Under the pieces are notes generated by a model, which worked only from the letters and a program-made list of their open reading frames with translations, was not told the DNA's origin and searched no databases. Below, one piece after another: positions 51,859 through 60,288 of a stretch of DNA of 63,173 bases. The position numbers and the translations under genes are program-made. The stretch comes from Paenibacillus eucommiae (lineage in GTDB: Bacteria > Bacillota > Bacilli > Paenibacillales > NBRC-103111). The first letter of the stretch is position 1; each line of letters begins with the position of its first letter. The stretch spans positions 1-63,173 of the forward strand of contig NZ_JAGGLB010000046.1 in NCBI RefSeq assembly GCF_017874215.1, written 5' to 3'.

Positions 51859-52748
51859 GCACGCTCTCTCCTCTCTGAAAACAAATACCAGGAAAGAAGA
51901 GCAAACATGGATATGATCAGAACAAGAATCATCCCTTCTGCAGAAGCGCCGCCATAGTCCCCGCGAACAAAGGCTCTTTTGTACATATCAAAAACAAGCG
52001 TCGTCGTACTGTTAAAGGGGCCTCCGTCAGTCAGAAGGTACACCACTTCCCAGATCTGAAAGCTGAAAATGAGCTGCGTGATGACCACAAAGGCGGTAAT
52101 CGACTTTAGCATTGGCAATGTAATCCGGAAAAAAATCCGTACCGGCGACGCGCCGTCAATTTTCGCAGCTTCATATAAAGTAGGCGAAATGGCTCCGAGT
52201 GCCGCAACAAATATAATGATTAACGTTCCGCATGTCCATGTTAGTACAACGAAACTGGCGGAAAAGAGCGCAGTAGATACATCGGCCAGCCAATAAACCG
52301 GCTCTGCCCCGAAAAGGGAAAGCAAATAATTGAGAATCCCGTATACCGGGTGGTAAATCCAGAGCCAAACAGCGGAAACGATGACTCCGCCTACAACATT
52401 GGGGAGGAAGAAGGCGCCTCTGAATATGGATTGCATCCAGTTGCGCATGGGAAAGATGGTTACTGCAATCAATAAGGATACCACCGTACTAATCGGGGTA
52501 ATAATTAATGCAAATTTAATGGAGTTAATAACGCTGGCGCGAAAGACCGAATCCGCAAACAAATCTGTATAATTACGAAATCCTACATAAGTCTGCTTCA
52601 CCAAATTATACTCATAGAAGCTGATGACAAATGTTCGGATCATCGGTATGAAATTGAAGATTAAGAAGATCAAATATCCCGGCAAAATGAAATAATATGC
52701 CCATCGCTCCTTTATTATGATCCGAACGAATCTGACCAGATACCCCAT
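51855..52748 (-). CDS. sugar ABC transporter permease (MalF/UgpA type)
   Basis: The 297-aa product has six helices and the EAA motif SPTLYEAAKIDGASPVRIFF with RITLPML. It is the first permease of the CUT1-type importer and forms the channel with the next gene. The sequence YFILPGYLIFLIFNFIPMIR is the typical first helix. Confidence 0.9.
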   Translation of the reverse strand: MGYLVRFVRIIIKERWAYYFILPGYLIFLIFNFIPMIRTFVISFYEYNLVKQTYVGFRNYTDLFADSVFRASVINSIKFALIITPISTVVSLLIAVTIFPMRNWMQSIFRGAFFLPNVVGGVIVSAVWLWIYHPVYGILNYLLSLFGAEPVYWLADVSTALFSASFVVLTWTCGTLIIIFVAALGAISPTLYEAAKIDGASPVRIFFRITLPMLKSITAFVVITQLIFSFQIWEVVYLLTDGGPFNSTTTLVFDMYKRAFVRGDYGGASAEGMILVLIISMFALLSWYLFSERRERA

Positions 52749-52839
52749 TGCATTCCCTCCTGGTAAACAATTCCTTGCTAAGCGCGATTGTCCCTGTTGC
52801 TCGAATGGAACGCCAGGGACAATCGCTGAACTGAGTTTT

Positions 52840-54198
52840 TTACTTGGCTAATATTTTGTTAACCTCGGCTTCAAACCATTTCAATGCCTCTTCTGGCGTT
52901 TGATGCTTGGTAAATAACGCTTGATTCATATTTTTATAGAACTCTCTAATATCGGCATACTGACTTAATCCCTGGCCGATGTTCATGATCCCTTCTTGGC
53001 TCATCAGTTTGTAAACAGCTTGCTGCTCGGCCGAAAGCTCCATCTTATCCATCTGGCTCTTTCTTAAAGGGAATGAATTGCGAGCGGTTGCAAGAATAGG
53101 TCCCCACTGCTCAGAAACGTATTTAGCAAACTTAGCGGATTCCTCGACAACTTTCGGATCCTTGTTCTCGAATACGATCAGATTATCGGTAAACACGCCC
53201 ATCGGGGAGCTATTCTTGTCCGCAGGAGCAGGATAGGCAACGTAATAAACCTCGAACCCTTTCTCCTTGCCCATCGATTCAAAAACAGGCACTTCCGGCG
53301 CAATCGCCAACTGCTGCTTCTCGAACAACGCCCACATATCATCATCGGTTAACGCGGCGGGGGCAGGTACCGTTAATCCTTGATCGAGAAGACTTAAAAT
53401 AAATTGAGCCCCTTTCACGCCTTCAGGACTGTTCAAGGCTACTTTACTGAAATCCGGGCTATTAAACATTTGCGCGCCGAACGGCCACAAGTAGCCCATG
53501 ATCGATTCGGCAGCGCTTTGCGTTTTGGCAAACAGAATCGTGGAATACACATTGGGAGGCGAGTTTATCGCCTTCAATGCTTTTACATACTCATCCGTTG
53601 TCCATTTGCGAACGCTCGGATCGGGAAGCAGATTGGCCAAGCCTGCTTTCTCGAATAAGGTCTTATTGATAGCCATCACTTTAGGCGTCGTGTAGACGGG
53701 AATTCGCCACAAATCCCGCTCAGGGAGCGAACCGGCAATGAAATCGGCGCGTTCGTCCGCAGATAAATAATTGTCAAGCGCCGCCGTTAATCCCATCCCG
53801 CGAAACTTGGCCGATCTGCCCTCCGAATCGAATAAAACGCTAGGCAGCTTACCGCTTGCTATTTCCACATCCAACTGCTGCGTCGTTCCATCCGCTGCAT
53901 TAAGCGATAGCACATCAAAGGTGACATGCGGGTTAAGTTTCGTATACTCATCTGCGATCAATTGGAGATAATCTCCTACATTTGCTGTACGATCCTCGAA
54001 GCCTGGAATTTTCGTCAAATTGGAATACCCTTGTCCTACAAGCTTCAACTTAATCTTCGACTTCGTGTCGGAGCCGTTTGGGCTTCCGTTTATGTTCGCG
54101 GGAGAATTGGAAGAGTCCTTCGAACAGCCTGCCAAAACGAATACGATCAATCCGACAACCGCTATGATTGCATACATCCTTGCACTAAACGTTCTCAT
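52840..54198 (-). CDS. sugar-binding lipoprotein of the ABC importer
   Basis: The 452-aa product is a family 1 extracellular solute-binding protein. It has a lipobox VFVLAGCSKDS with Cys25, so it is anchored by lipid outside the membrane. Later parts include LPDPSVRKWTTDEYVKALKA, PMGVFTDNLIVFENKDPKVV and a C-terminal FEAEVNKILAK. AAGGGGGG precedes the ATG. It follows the HIT gene by 26 nt and precedes the permeases. The sugar is not indicated. Confidence 0.9.
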   Translation of the reverse strand: MRTFSARMYAIIAVVGLIVFVLAGCSKDSSNSPANINGSPNGSDTKSKIKLKLVGQGYSNLTKIPGFEDRTANVGDYLQLIADEYTKLNPHVTFDVLSLNAADGTTQQLDVEIASGKLPSVLFDSEGRSAKFRGMGLTAALDNYLSADERADFIAGSLPERDLWRIPVYTTPKVMAINKTLFEKAGLANLLPDPSVRKWTTDEYVKALKAINSPPNVYSTILFAKTQSAAESIMGYLWPFGAQMFNSPDFSKVALNSPEGVKGAQFILSLLDQGLTVPAPAALTDDDMWALFEKQQLAIAPEVPVFESMGKEKGFEVYYVAYPAPADKNSSPMGVFTDNLIVFENKDPKVVEESAKFAKYVSEQWGPILATARNSFPLRKSQMDKMELSAEQQAVYKLMSQEGIMNIGQGLSQYADIREFYKNMNQALFTKHQTPEEALKWFEAEVNKILAK

Positions 54199-54224
54199 TT
54201 ATATGCCCCCCTTTAGCTTGTTGT

Positions 54225-54647
54225 TTACAAATGCGCCTTAAGTTTGTCAATGATCGATTGATATTGTTCATCCGTTAAAAATTTTTTCTTCCCTTCTTCT
54301 CCGGTCAATTCGAAAGGCCACCCCCACATTTTCCCCGCACGTGTCTTAGGTACAAGATGAAAGTGAATATGAGAGTCAATGTCCCCGTATACCGCATAAT
54401 TAATTTTATCGGGAGAGAATACATGATGTATCGCTTCGGCTACTTTGGCAACATCCTTCATATACCCGGCCAGCTTATCATCATCCAGTTGAAACATCTC
54501 TGTCTTGTGGATGTCCAGAACGACATAGCAACGCCCCGGATATTCCTGCTCATTATTGAGATAGACTCGGGAATTCGCTAGAATCGCCACCTCTTTCATG
54601 TAGTCCTTATACTCTTCCGTGCAATAAAAGCAATTGTCATGATTCAT
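54225..54647 (-). CDS. HIT-family nucleotide hydrolase/transferase
   Basis: The 140-aa product has the histidine triad in IDSHIHFHLVPKTR near residue 105. A CFYCTEE motif at the start may bind zinc, and RCYVVLDIHKTEMFQL lies in the middle. HIT proteins hydrolyse or transfer nucleotide phosphates (Ap4A, AMP-lysine, sugar nucleotides). Its ATG overlaps the stop of the LamG/propeller gene (TGATG). A role in a sugar uptake operon is unusual. Confidence 0.85.
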   Translation of the reverse strand: MNHDNCFYCTEEYKDYMKEVAILANSRVYLNNEQEYPGRCYVVLDIHKTEMFQLDDDKLAGYMKDVAKVAEAIHHVFSPDKINYAVYGDIDSHIHFHLVPKTRAGKMWGWPFELTGEEGKKKFLTDEQYQSIIDKLKAHL

Positions 54648-56236
54648 CAGTTGGCGGCTCCCTTGCTTGAATATTGTTCGTCGTTCAGTGCTGCATTATA
54701 CAGCCTGACATTCCGGACTTGCCCCGAAAATACGCTTTGCGGTCCGGATCCTATTAACATTGGCACGGTATTCTGAATGGAGTCGCACTCATTGGATACG
54801 TCGACGGAAGAAACCAGCCCGCCATCGAGATATATCGATAATTTCTTACAATCGTACGAAATCGTTGCGTCATGCCAGCCGTCGGACAAAGAGGTATCAT
54901 ATGTGGCAAGAGGATCATTGTACAAACTCCATACTTTTCCGCTCGGCAACGTGCCTGCGTATAACCCTCCATTGAAAATCGCCATCGACCACACCCTGCG
55001 GTATTTAATATCGGGATGCGGAGGCTCCAACTCGGCAAGCAGCTCCCATTGACGATCTCCTTTGAAGCCATACACTTGCCCGCTTGGCAAAGTGCCGCCA
55101 TAAAGCTTTCCGTTCAGCACGGAAATCCCCATAACCTCCATTTCCGAGCCCATCAGGCCGTAATCGCTCCACTCCGTTCCGCCTTCATAACGCAGCATGC
55201 GCCCTTCATGCCAAACTCCCATCAGCAGCTCGTTATGAAACGTCGAGAAGCAATAAACCTGGTCAACCTTAGGCGCTGTCCCGCAATATTCCCACGGCGT
55301 ATTCAAGGTTCTGCGATATACGCCTCCGCTTTGATTGCAGCCGATATATAGATAACCCTGGTGAACGCTCACGGTCATCGTTCTAAGATCGGCTCCCGGA
55401 GCGCCAAGCACTTGGCACGCTCCCTCCTCATCATAGGCAAATACCCCGTGAGGATAATAAGACATGGCAATCAATCGTTCCTGATAGACGGTAAGAGAAC
55501 CTACGCTGTCCGAATCCGGAACCGGCAGTTCAGCGAAAAACGACCACTCCTGTCCGCCTTCATACCGGTATATCTTGCCGCCTGGCACCTGATTGGGGGA
55601 TTCCGGAAGTAGGGAGCCCGCCGCCTTGTAACGCATCGTACCCGCATACAACCTGCCTTTCCATTCTATCAACGACCAGACGGAGTTGCTCTGATCCGGA
55701 TGCCCGCAGTCCATCCATTCTCCCGCTTCTTGATCAAGCCGGTATACATGACCGAGATGATCCTTCTCGTCATCGAAGATGCCTGCATACAGTGATCCAT
55801 TGTATACGCATAGCGTACAAACCAGTCTGCCATTGCCCGGGCTTCCCCAATCTTTCCATGTATGCTTCGGCGTTTGGTTACTCCATCCAAATTGAAGATT
55901 CCGCCAATTGGACTGCGTTGAAGTCACACCCGTTTGCGTAAGCACGGAAAGATGCCATCCGCTCATTGTATCCCTCGAGTAACGGCTAACAAGACCGCCC
56001 GGAAGGATCCCGTCCGCATCATTAATTTTGAATTCCAACGACAGGCTGAACGGGCGGGAGCCATCCGTTTCCTGGAGTGCCGGAAGCTCAATAAACGATT
56101 GCCGGCCGTCAAAGACAGCGCTCTCATCAAACTTAATATTTACCGCCTTTCCATGCCGGCCGTATTTACCAGCATCTTCGCTATTTTCGTTCAAAGGCCA
56201 ATAACCAATTAATTCTCTTCCAGTATGGGTACTCAA
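54647..56236 (-). CDS. LamG-like domain split by a beta-propeller
   Basis: The 529-aa product starts with a LamG/concanavalin-like half (IGYWPLNENSEDAGKYGRHG, FSLSLEFKINDADGILPGGL). About six propeller blades follow (repeats such as LCVYNGSLYAGIFDD, LIEWKGRLYAGT, ISVLNGKLYGGTLPSGQVYG). It ends with the second LamG half (WHDATISYDCKKLSIYLDGG and FSGQVRNVRLYNAALNDEQ). There is no signal peptide, so it appears cytosolic, which is odd for a carbohydrate-binding fold. It is the first gene of the importer operon. Confidence 0.75.
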   Translation of the reverse strand: MSTHTGRELIGYWPLNENSEDAGKYGRHGKAVNIKFDESAVFDGRQSFIELPALQETDGSRPFSLSLEFKINDADGILPGGLVSRYSRDTMSGWHLSVLTQTGVTSTQSNWRNLQFGWSNQTPKHTWKDWGSPGNGRLVCTLCVYNGSLYAGIFDDEKDHLGHVYRLDQEAGEWMDCGHPDQSNSVWSLIEWKGRLYAGTMRYKAAGSLLPESPNQVPGGKIYRYEGGQEWSFFAELPVPDSDSVGSLTVYQERLIAMSYYPHGVFAYDEEGACQVLGAPGADLRTMTVSVHQGYLYIGCNQSGGVYRRTLNTPWEYCGTAPKVDQVYCFSTFHNELLMGVWHEGRMLRYEGGTEWSDYGLMGSEMEVMGISVLNGKLYGGTLPSGQVYGFKGDRQWELLAELEPPHPDIKYRRVWSMAIFNGGLYAGTLPSGKVWSLYNDPLATYDTSLSDGWHDATISYDCKKLSIYLDGGLVSSVDVSNECDSIQNTVPMLIGSGPQSVFSGQVRNVRLYNAALNDEQYSSKGAAN

Positions 56237-56416
56237 CTTTCATCTTCCTCTCCAAATCATAATAATACTGCGAAAATTCTAGCGGCTGCAATGTCGAGGG
56301 GGAATGGCGTCGGCAGTCGAAAATAGAGCGTAGTCCTGCTTTCGGGTTGAAGCCGCTTCCGCCCCCCCCTCAAATTAGTGTACAATGAAGACATCATGGA
56401 ATGGAGTGATCCTCAT

Positions 56417-57280
56417 ATGGGTTATGAACATCTGAACATTAAAGTCGGCATCGGATATTTACTGTTCGATCTGCTGCTTGACTCGGTGCTCGAGCCGGTA
56501 TCCGTAGACAAGCGATTGGACAAGCACAATCATTTCGCTTATGAATTGCATTACTTCATTTCAGGATCGGGTACGATGATCGTGGAGCATCAGTCTTTCC
56601 AGATTGAGCCTTGTTCGGTTCATCTGATAGGTCCCGGTGTGTATCATCAAATTCAGAACAACCCAAGCAGCCCTACCACACGGTTCAACACCCAGTTCAT
56701 GTTCAGCCATGCGAAGGTCGAAGACCGCAACTCCTCCCGGATCGAAAGCGACGAAATTTTTCAAGTTCTGTCCGACATCCGTTACGTCCAGTTCAATGAC
56801 GACGGAGGCATATCGCGCTTTTTCGAATCGATTCGCAGCGAGCTGGAAATCCCTTCTCCCGGAAGATATACGTATATTCAAAGCCTGTTTACTCAGATGC
56901 TTGTTCGTCTTGTCCGCTCTATTCGCCCAAATACCGAAACCCAGAATGAATTGCCCAATAAACCGGTTGATGACTTGCGGACACGCATCATCGACATTTA
57001 CTTCAATGGATACAAGCATCACATTACACTCAACGGCCTCGCTTCGCAGTTGAATCTGAGCGTCAAGCAGACGAATCGGATACTGAAAAAATATTACAAC
57101 ACCACCTTCAAGCAGAAGCTTCTGGACACCCGCATCGAAGTAGCCAAGGATCTATTGCTTCACAAAAACTGGTCGATTCAGCGAATTGGCGAAGAAGTCG
57201 GATATTCGACATTGAAGAGCTTTTATGAAGCGTTTGTGAATCGAACGGGCGTCTCGCCGAGCCGGTACCGGAAAACTTGA
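56417..57280 (+). CDS. AraC-family regulator of the sugar importer operon
   Basis: The ~287-aa product has an N-terminal cupin (HNHFAYELHYFISGSGTMIV, HQSFQIEPCSVHLIGPGVYH) and C-terminal double helix-turn-helix (ITLNGLASQLNLSVKQTNRI, IQRIGEEVGYSTLKSFYEAF, ending GVSPSRYRKT). It is divergent from the importer operon and probably activates it in response to the imported sugar. The start is uncertain: MGYEHLN has GGAG 10 nt upstream; an in-frame GTG at 56378 and an ATG at 56396 are alternatives. Confidence 0.85.
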   Translation: MGYEHLNIKVGIGYLLFDLLLDSVLEPVSVDKRLDKHNHFAYELHYFISGSGTMIVEHQSFQIEPCSVHLIGPGVYHQIQNNPSSPTTRFNTQFMFSHAKVEDRNSSRIESDEIFQVLSDIRYVQFNDDGGISRFFESIRSELEIPSPGRYTYIQSLFTQMLVRLVRSIRPNTETQNELPNKPVDDLRTRIIDIYFNGYKHHITLNGLASQLNLSVKQTNRILKKYYNTTFKQKLLDTRIEVAKDLLLHKNWSIQRIGEEVGYSTLKSFYEAFVNRTGVSPSRYRKT

Positions 57281-57340
57281 CGAGCGGCTACCCGTTTGTG
57301 AGCTATTATATCAAAGAAAAATTAAGGCTGAAACGACCAA

Positions 57341-57373
57341 AAAGGACCTCTTTTGCAAGCAGAGGTCCAAAAA
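57341..57373. terminator. bidirectional terminator between convergent genes
   Basis: GGACCTC and GAGGTCC flank TTTTGCAAGCA, with A-rich and T-rich sides. It lies between the AraC gene and the PanE-like gene. Confidence 0.75.
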
Positions 57374-57405
57374 CACCCTAAGGTTGGGAGACTAAAACCG
57401 AAAAA

Positions 57406-58329
57406 TTACTGAACATGTATTTCCGATTTGATATCATTTTGACTTAAAAATTTCATTAAATCCTTACTCAGCTGCACAATCTCATTGTTAGCATTATTCG
57501 CATAATCCGGCAACATCATATCCCTAACCATTTTAGTTCGTAGCCATGTCATAAAGAAAAGATCCAAAAATAAGTTTGGAAATTTAAGCACCATGTTAAG
57601 CATTGGTGGATCAATTGTGACGCCAGCTTTTTGTATTGCCCTTAGATACGCTTTTAAAGTGACTGTTATTTTGCGTGCCGTCTTTCTGGTTCTGGCTGTT
57701 TTTTTGTCAATTATCTTATTCTCAGAATACAAAACGCTCATCAGGGCAATGTCTGATACGGAATGTGTGATTAGATACGCTTGCATATCCTTTTTAATAA
57801 CGTAGGGAAGCTTTGCTGCTTTAAATAATTTTGCGAGGTTTTCTATGCGTTCTGTCACTACACCATTAATTTCTCCAAATACAGTTGCCACTATAATCTT
57901 TGGTAGAAATCGAGCATGCAATACTCCATCTTTAATCTGTCCGCCAAAGCCGGGAAAAGCTGGTAAAAGCCTATCCCCTACGATATCCAGCCACGAAGAA
58001 AATCCAATTGGATTATTAGTCATCGTAACTATATTTTTGCTTTGATTATCTTTTAGCGCTAACAACGCTGATTCAGACCGATCATAACGAACGGTAACGA
58101 AAATAAAATCGTATACATCGTCATTTTCGAGCGTATCAATGACATTCACTTGTATCGATTTAACCGTACCTTTTTCCTTATATTGCAGGCCATTTTCTCT
58201 TAATGATTTAAATCTATTAGAACGTGCAAACAGGGTAACGTCAAATCCTGCTTCAATGAGCTTAATTGCGTACATGCTCCCGATAACACCTACACCAAAA
58301 ATTAAAATTCTATCTTGTTTTGCTGACAT
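57406..58329 (-). CDS. ketopantoate reductase (PanE/ApbA)-like protein
   Basis: The ~307-aa product starts DRILIFGVGVIGSMYAIKLI with a GxGxxG NADP motif. It has FVTVRYDRSESALLALKDNQ, NNPIGFSSWLDIVGDRLLPA, and a C-terminal helical domain with MQAYLITHSVSDIALMSVLY. The catalytic lysine of PanE is in a comparable place (IIVATVFGEIN before KLPYVIKKDMQAYL). It probably reduces a 2-oxo acid, but the substrate is unknown. GGGGTGG lies 5 nt before the ATG. A TetR-type gene is divergent. Confidence 0.8.
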   Translation of the reverse strand: MSAKQDRILIFGVGVIGSMYAIKLIEAGFDVTLFARSNRFKSLRENGLQYKEKGTVKSIQVNVIDTLENDDVYDFIFVTVRYDRSESALLALKDNQSKNIVTMTNNPIGFSSWLDIVGDRLLPAFPGFGGQIKDGVLHARFLPKIIVATVFGEINGVVTERIENLAKLFKAAKLPYVIKKDMQAYLITHSVSDIALMSVLYSENKIIDKKTARTRKTARKITVTLKAYLRAIQKAGVTIDPPMLNMVLKFPNLFLDLFFMTWLRTKMVRDMMLPDYANNANNEIVQLSKDLMKFLSQNDIKSEIHVQ

Positions 58330-58477
58330 TAAAACCACCCCTACTTATTAACATTTCCTTTCGATTATCAGACAACATGTTGTATGATGTGATTGTAAAT
58401 CTTTATTATTCCTTGATCAACCATCAGTTTTTTATTATTTGTCGGATGATATTCTTATTCGCTAGTAGGAGGGAAAC

Positions 58478-59029
58478 ATGAAAAAGCAACCCCAAATAAC
58501 GGAGAAAACAAGACAAAAGTTTGTAGAAGTTTTTTGTGAGTTATATAGCCAGAAGCCGATTGAGAAAATTTCGGTTCAGGAAATTGCGAATAAGTCAGGA
58601 TATAACCGCAGCACCTTTTATCAATACTTTACTGACATTTACGAATTGTTAGACTCTGTTGAAAATGACTTATTGAATGACATAAAAAAAGAATTGGCGA
58701 ATAAAGAGCTATCGATGCATACGGTTCAAGATACGCTCTATTGTCTGGACAAAAGAGAACATCTCCTGGTTCTTAGTGCCCTTTTGGGTGATTATGGAAG
58801 TACCCGTTTTTTAAAACGCTTAAAAAAAGAAATCACTTTGGATCAATTAGAATTAAACGTTCCGCAAAACCATTTCTTAACGCCATACTTAAATTGAGTT
58901 TTACCTGACAACTTCCCTTTCTTTATTTCGTCTTTGGCTCCAGCGTCAAAAGGATTTATCGTCAGAAGATTTTTTTAAGTTAGTGGAGAACCTATATTCA
59001 AGAGGGATTACGCCCTATTTTAAAGAATG
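58478..59029 (+). pseudogene. TetR-family regulator, frameshifted near the end
   Basis: It begins TEKTRQKFVEVFCELYSQKP with the helix-turn-helix ISVQEIANKSGYNRSTFYQY. The frame stops after HFLTPYLN at 58897. One base less in the A run restores the frame into IEFYLTTSLSLFRLWLQRQK and DLSSEDFFKLVENLYSRGI, ending YFKE. The joint product would be a normal ~183 aa. It is divergent from the PanE-like gene and may control it. Confidence 0.75.
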
Positions 59030-59140
59030 AGTCTGTCATTCAAACCAAATCCATATGTTGTATAACAATAAAAAAGCGCGCATAAGCCTCTATTTGTGAT
59101 ACGGCTCAGCATATCATTCTAAAGGCGAAATTCTTTAAGC

Positions 59141-59176
59141 AAAAAGGATCTGGAAGCTTACTTTCAGATCCTTTGT
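59141..59176. terminator. terminator between convergent genes
   Basis: AAAGGATCTG and CAGATCCTTT flank GAAGCTTACTTT. It lies between the broken TetR gene and the AlkD-like gene. Confidence 0.65.
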
Positions 59177-59240
59177 CCATATTGAGGAGTTGAATTCCTT
59201 TATTTTTAATATCAAACACTAATGAGTTTTTCAGGGGTAA

Positions 59241-59909
59241 CTAATTATTATTTCGTTTGTTAACTTCAATCGCAATGAACTCCGGCAAATAATTGGGAGT
59301 ACAGCCCTTTGATACCATTTCATCTTTATAAAGACCCGTTTTCTCACCAAGTTTAATACAACGTGCTCGATTCTTTTGATCATAAACGCCTATCCAGCCT
59401 GCGGTGAAATTCATAGCCCATTGAACTTCCGGTTCTTCCTGCGTAATATTAGCTTCAATTGCAGATAGTAAGTCTGCGGTGTTATCAGGCGGTGTTTGTC
59501 CAGTCCATCTCAATCGCCCTTTATAATACCAGAAGGCTCGCCTTTGAAGAGCAGAAGGACTATTTTCCCATAACTCCATCAATGCAATTTTCTTCTTGTC
59601 TTTGGTGAGCTGATTAGCCATTAACCAATCCATTAAGTTATTTCGCTCATCAAATGTGTGAATCTGCATATCCTTATCAAGCTTATTTAGCACATCTTCT
59701 GAAAGAAGTTTTTTGTCCATAATTAAGATTGCCAATAGTCTGGGTAAAAACTCTTCGGTTGACCAAAGTTCCATAGCTAGTTCGTGATCTTTTTTAATGT
59801 CCTTCGCGATTTTTCGTAAGTCGCCTAGCTTAGTTTTACTATTGATCTGTGGTAGAATGTTTTCTGCTTTTGAAGAGCGTTTCATTTCTGTACTTTTATT
59901 CTTATTCAT
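59241..59909 (-). CDS. AlkD-like DNA alkylation repair family protein
   Basis: The ~222-aa helical-repeat protein resembles the DNA alkylation repair (AlkC/AlkD) superfamily: LGDLRKIAKDIKKDHELAME, LLAILIMDKKLLSEDVLNKL, SPSALQRRAFWYYKGRLRWT and VQWAMNFTAGWIGVYDQKNR. Enzymatic glycosylase residues are not certain. AAAGGAG lies 9 nt before the ATG. It is a stand-alone gene. Confidence 0.7.
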   Translation of the reverse strand: MNKNKSTEMKRSSKAENILPQINSKTKLGDLRKIAKDIKKDHELAMELWSTEEFLPRLLAILIMDKKLLSEDVLNKLDKDMQIHTFDERNNLMDWLMANQLTKDKKKIALMELWENSPSALQRRAFWYYKGRLRWTGQTPPDNTADLLSAIEANITQEEPEVQWAMNFTAGWIGVYDQKNRARCIKLGEKTGLYKDEMVSKGCTPNYLPEFIAIEVNKRNNN

Positions 59910-60040
59910 TTGACACAACTCCTTTATTAAAGCACTGTTTCATAATATGTCCTTTGCGCGATATATCAATAACTTAATTTCGTTATAAGTCTTATTGCAT
60001 ACAATTGTACCATAACAATTGTAAAGGAGTGATTCATTTC

Positions 60041-60080
60041 GCCGTTACTTATGGTACGGTTCACCGCGCTAGGTGAACCG
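60041..60080 (+). repeat. repeated 29-bp sequence with hairpin, copy 1
   Basis: GCCGTTACTTATGGTACGG, then TTCACCGCGC, recurs at 62402-62430 with two changes. Here it extends into the stem CGGTTCACC / GGTGAACCG. Nothing else is visible in this gap apart from a core copy. Confidence 0.6.
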
Positions 60081-60226
60081 GCAAGTTTTAAGCCATCCCG
60101 TTTAGGATGGCCCACTCTCTGATCTCGCATCTCTTTTGCAAAAAGATAAAGTGTATGGATTACTCCAATTGCGCTTTTGCTTACTTTAATATTCTCCTTT
60201 AATCACAAAAAACGAACCCCTAATGG

Positions 60227-60240
60227 TTCCCGCTAGTTTA
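60227..60240 (+). repeat. core repeat (short)
   Basis: TTCCCGCTAGTTTA, 48 nt beyond the stop of the ABC-F gene. Confidence 0.55.
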
Positions 60241-60288
60241 GACTTCTGCCGGGCATCCTGTGGGGTCTTCATTTCAGAGGGTTGTAAT

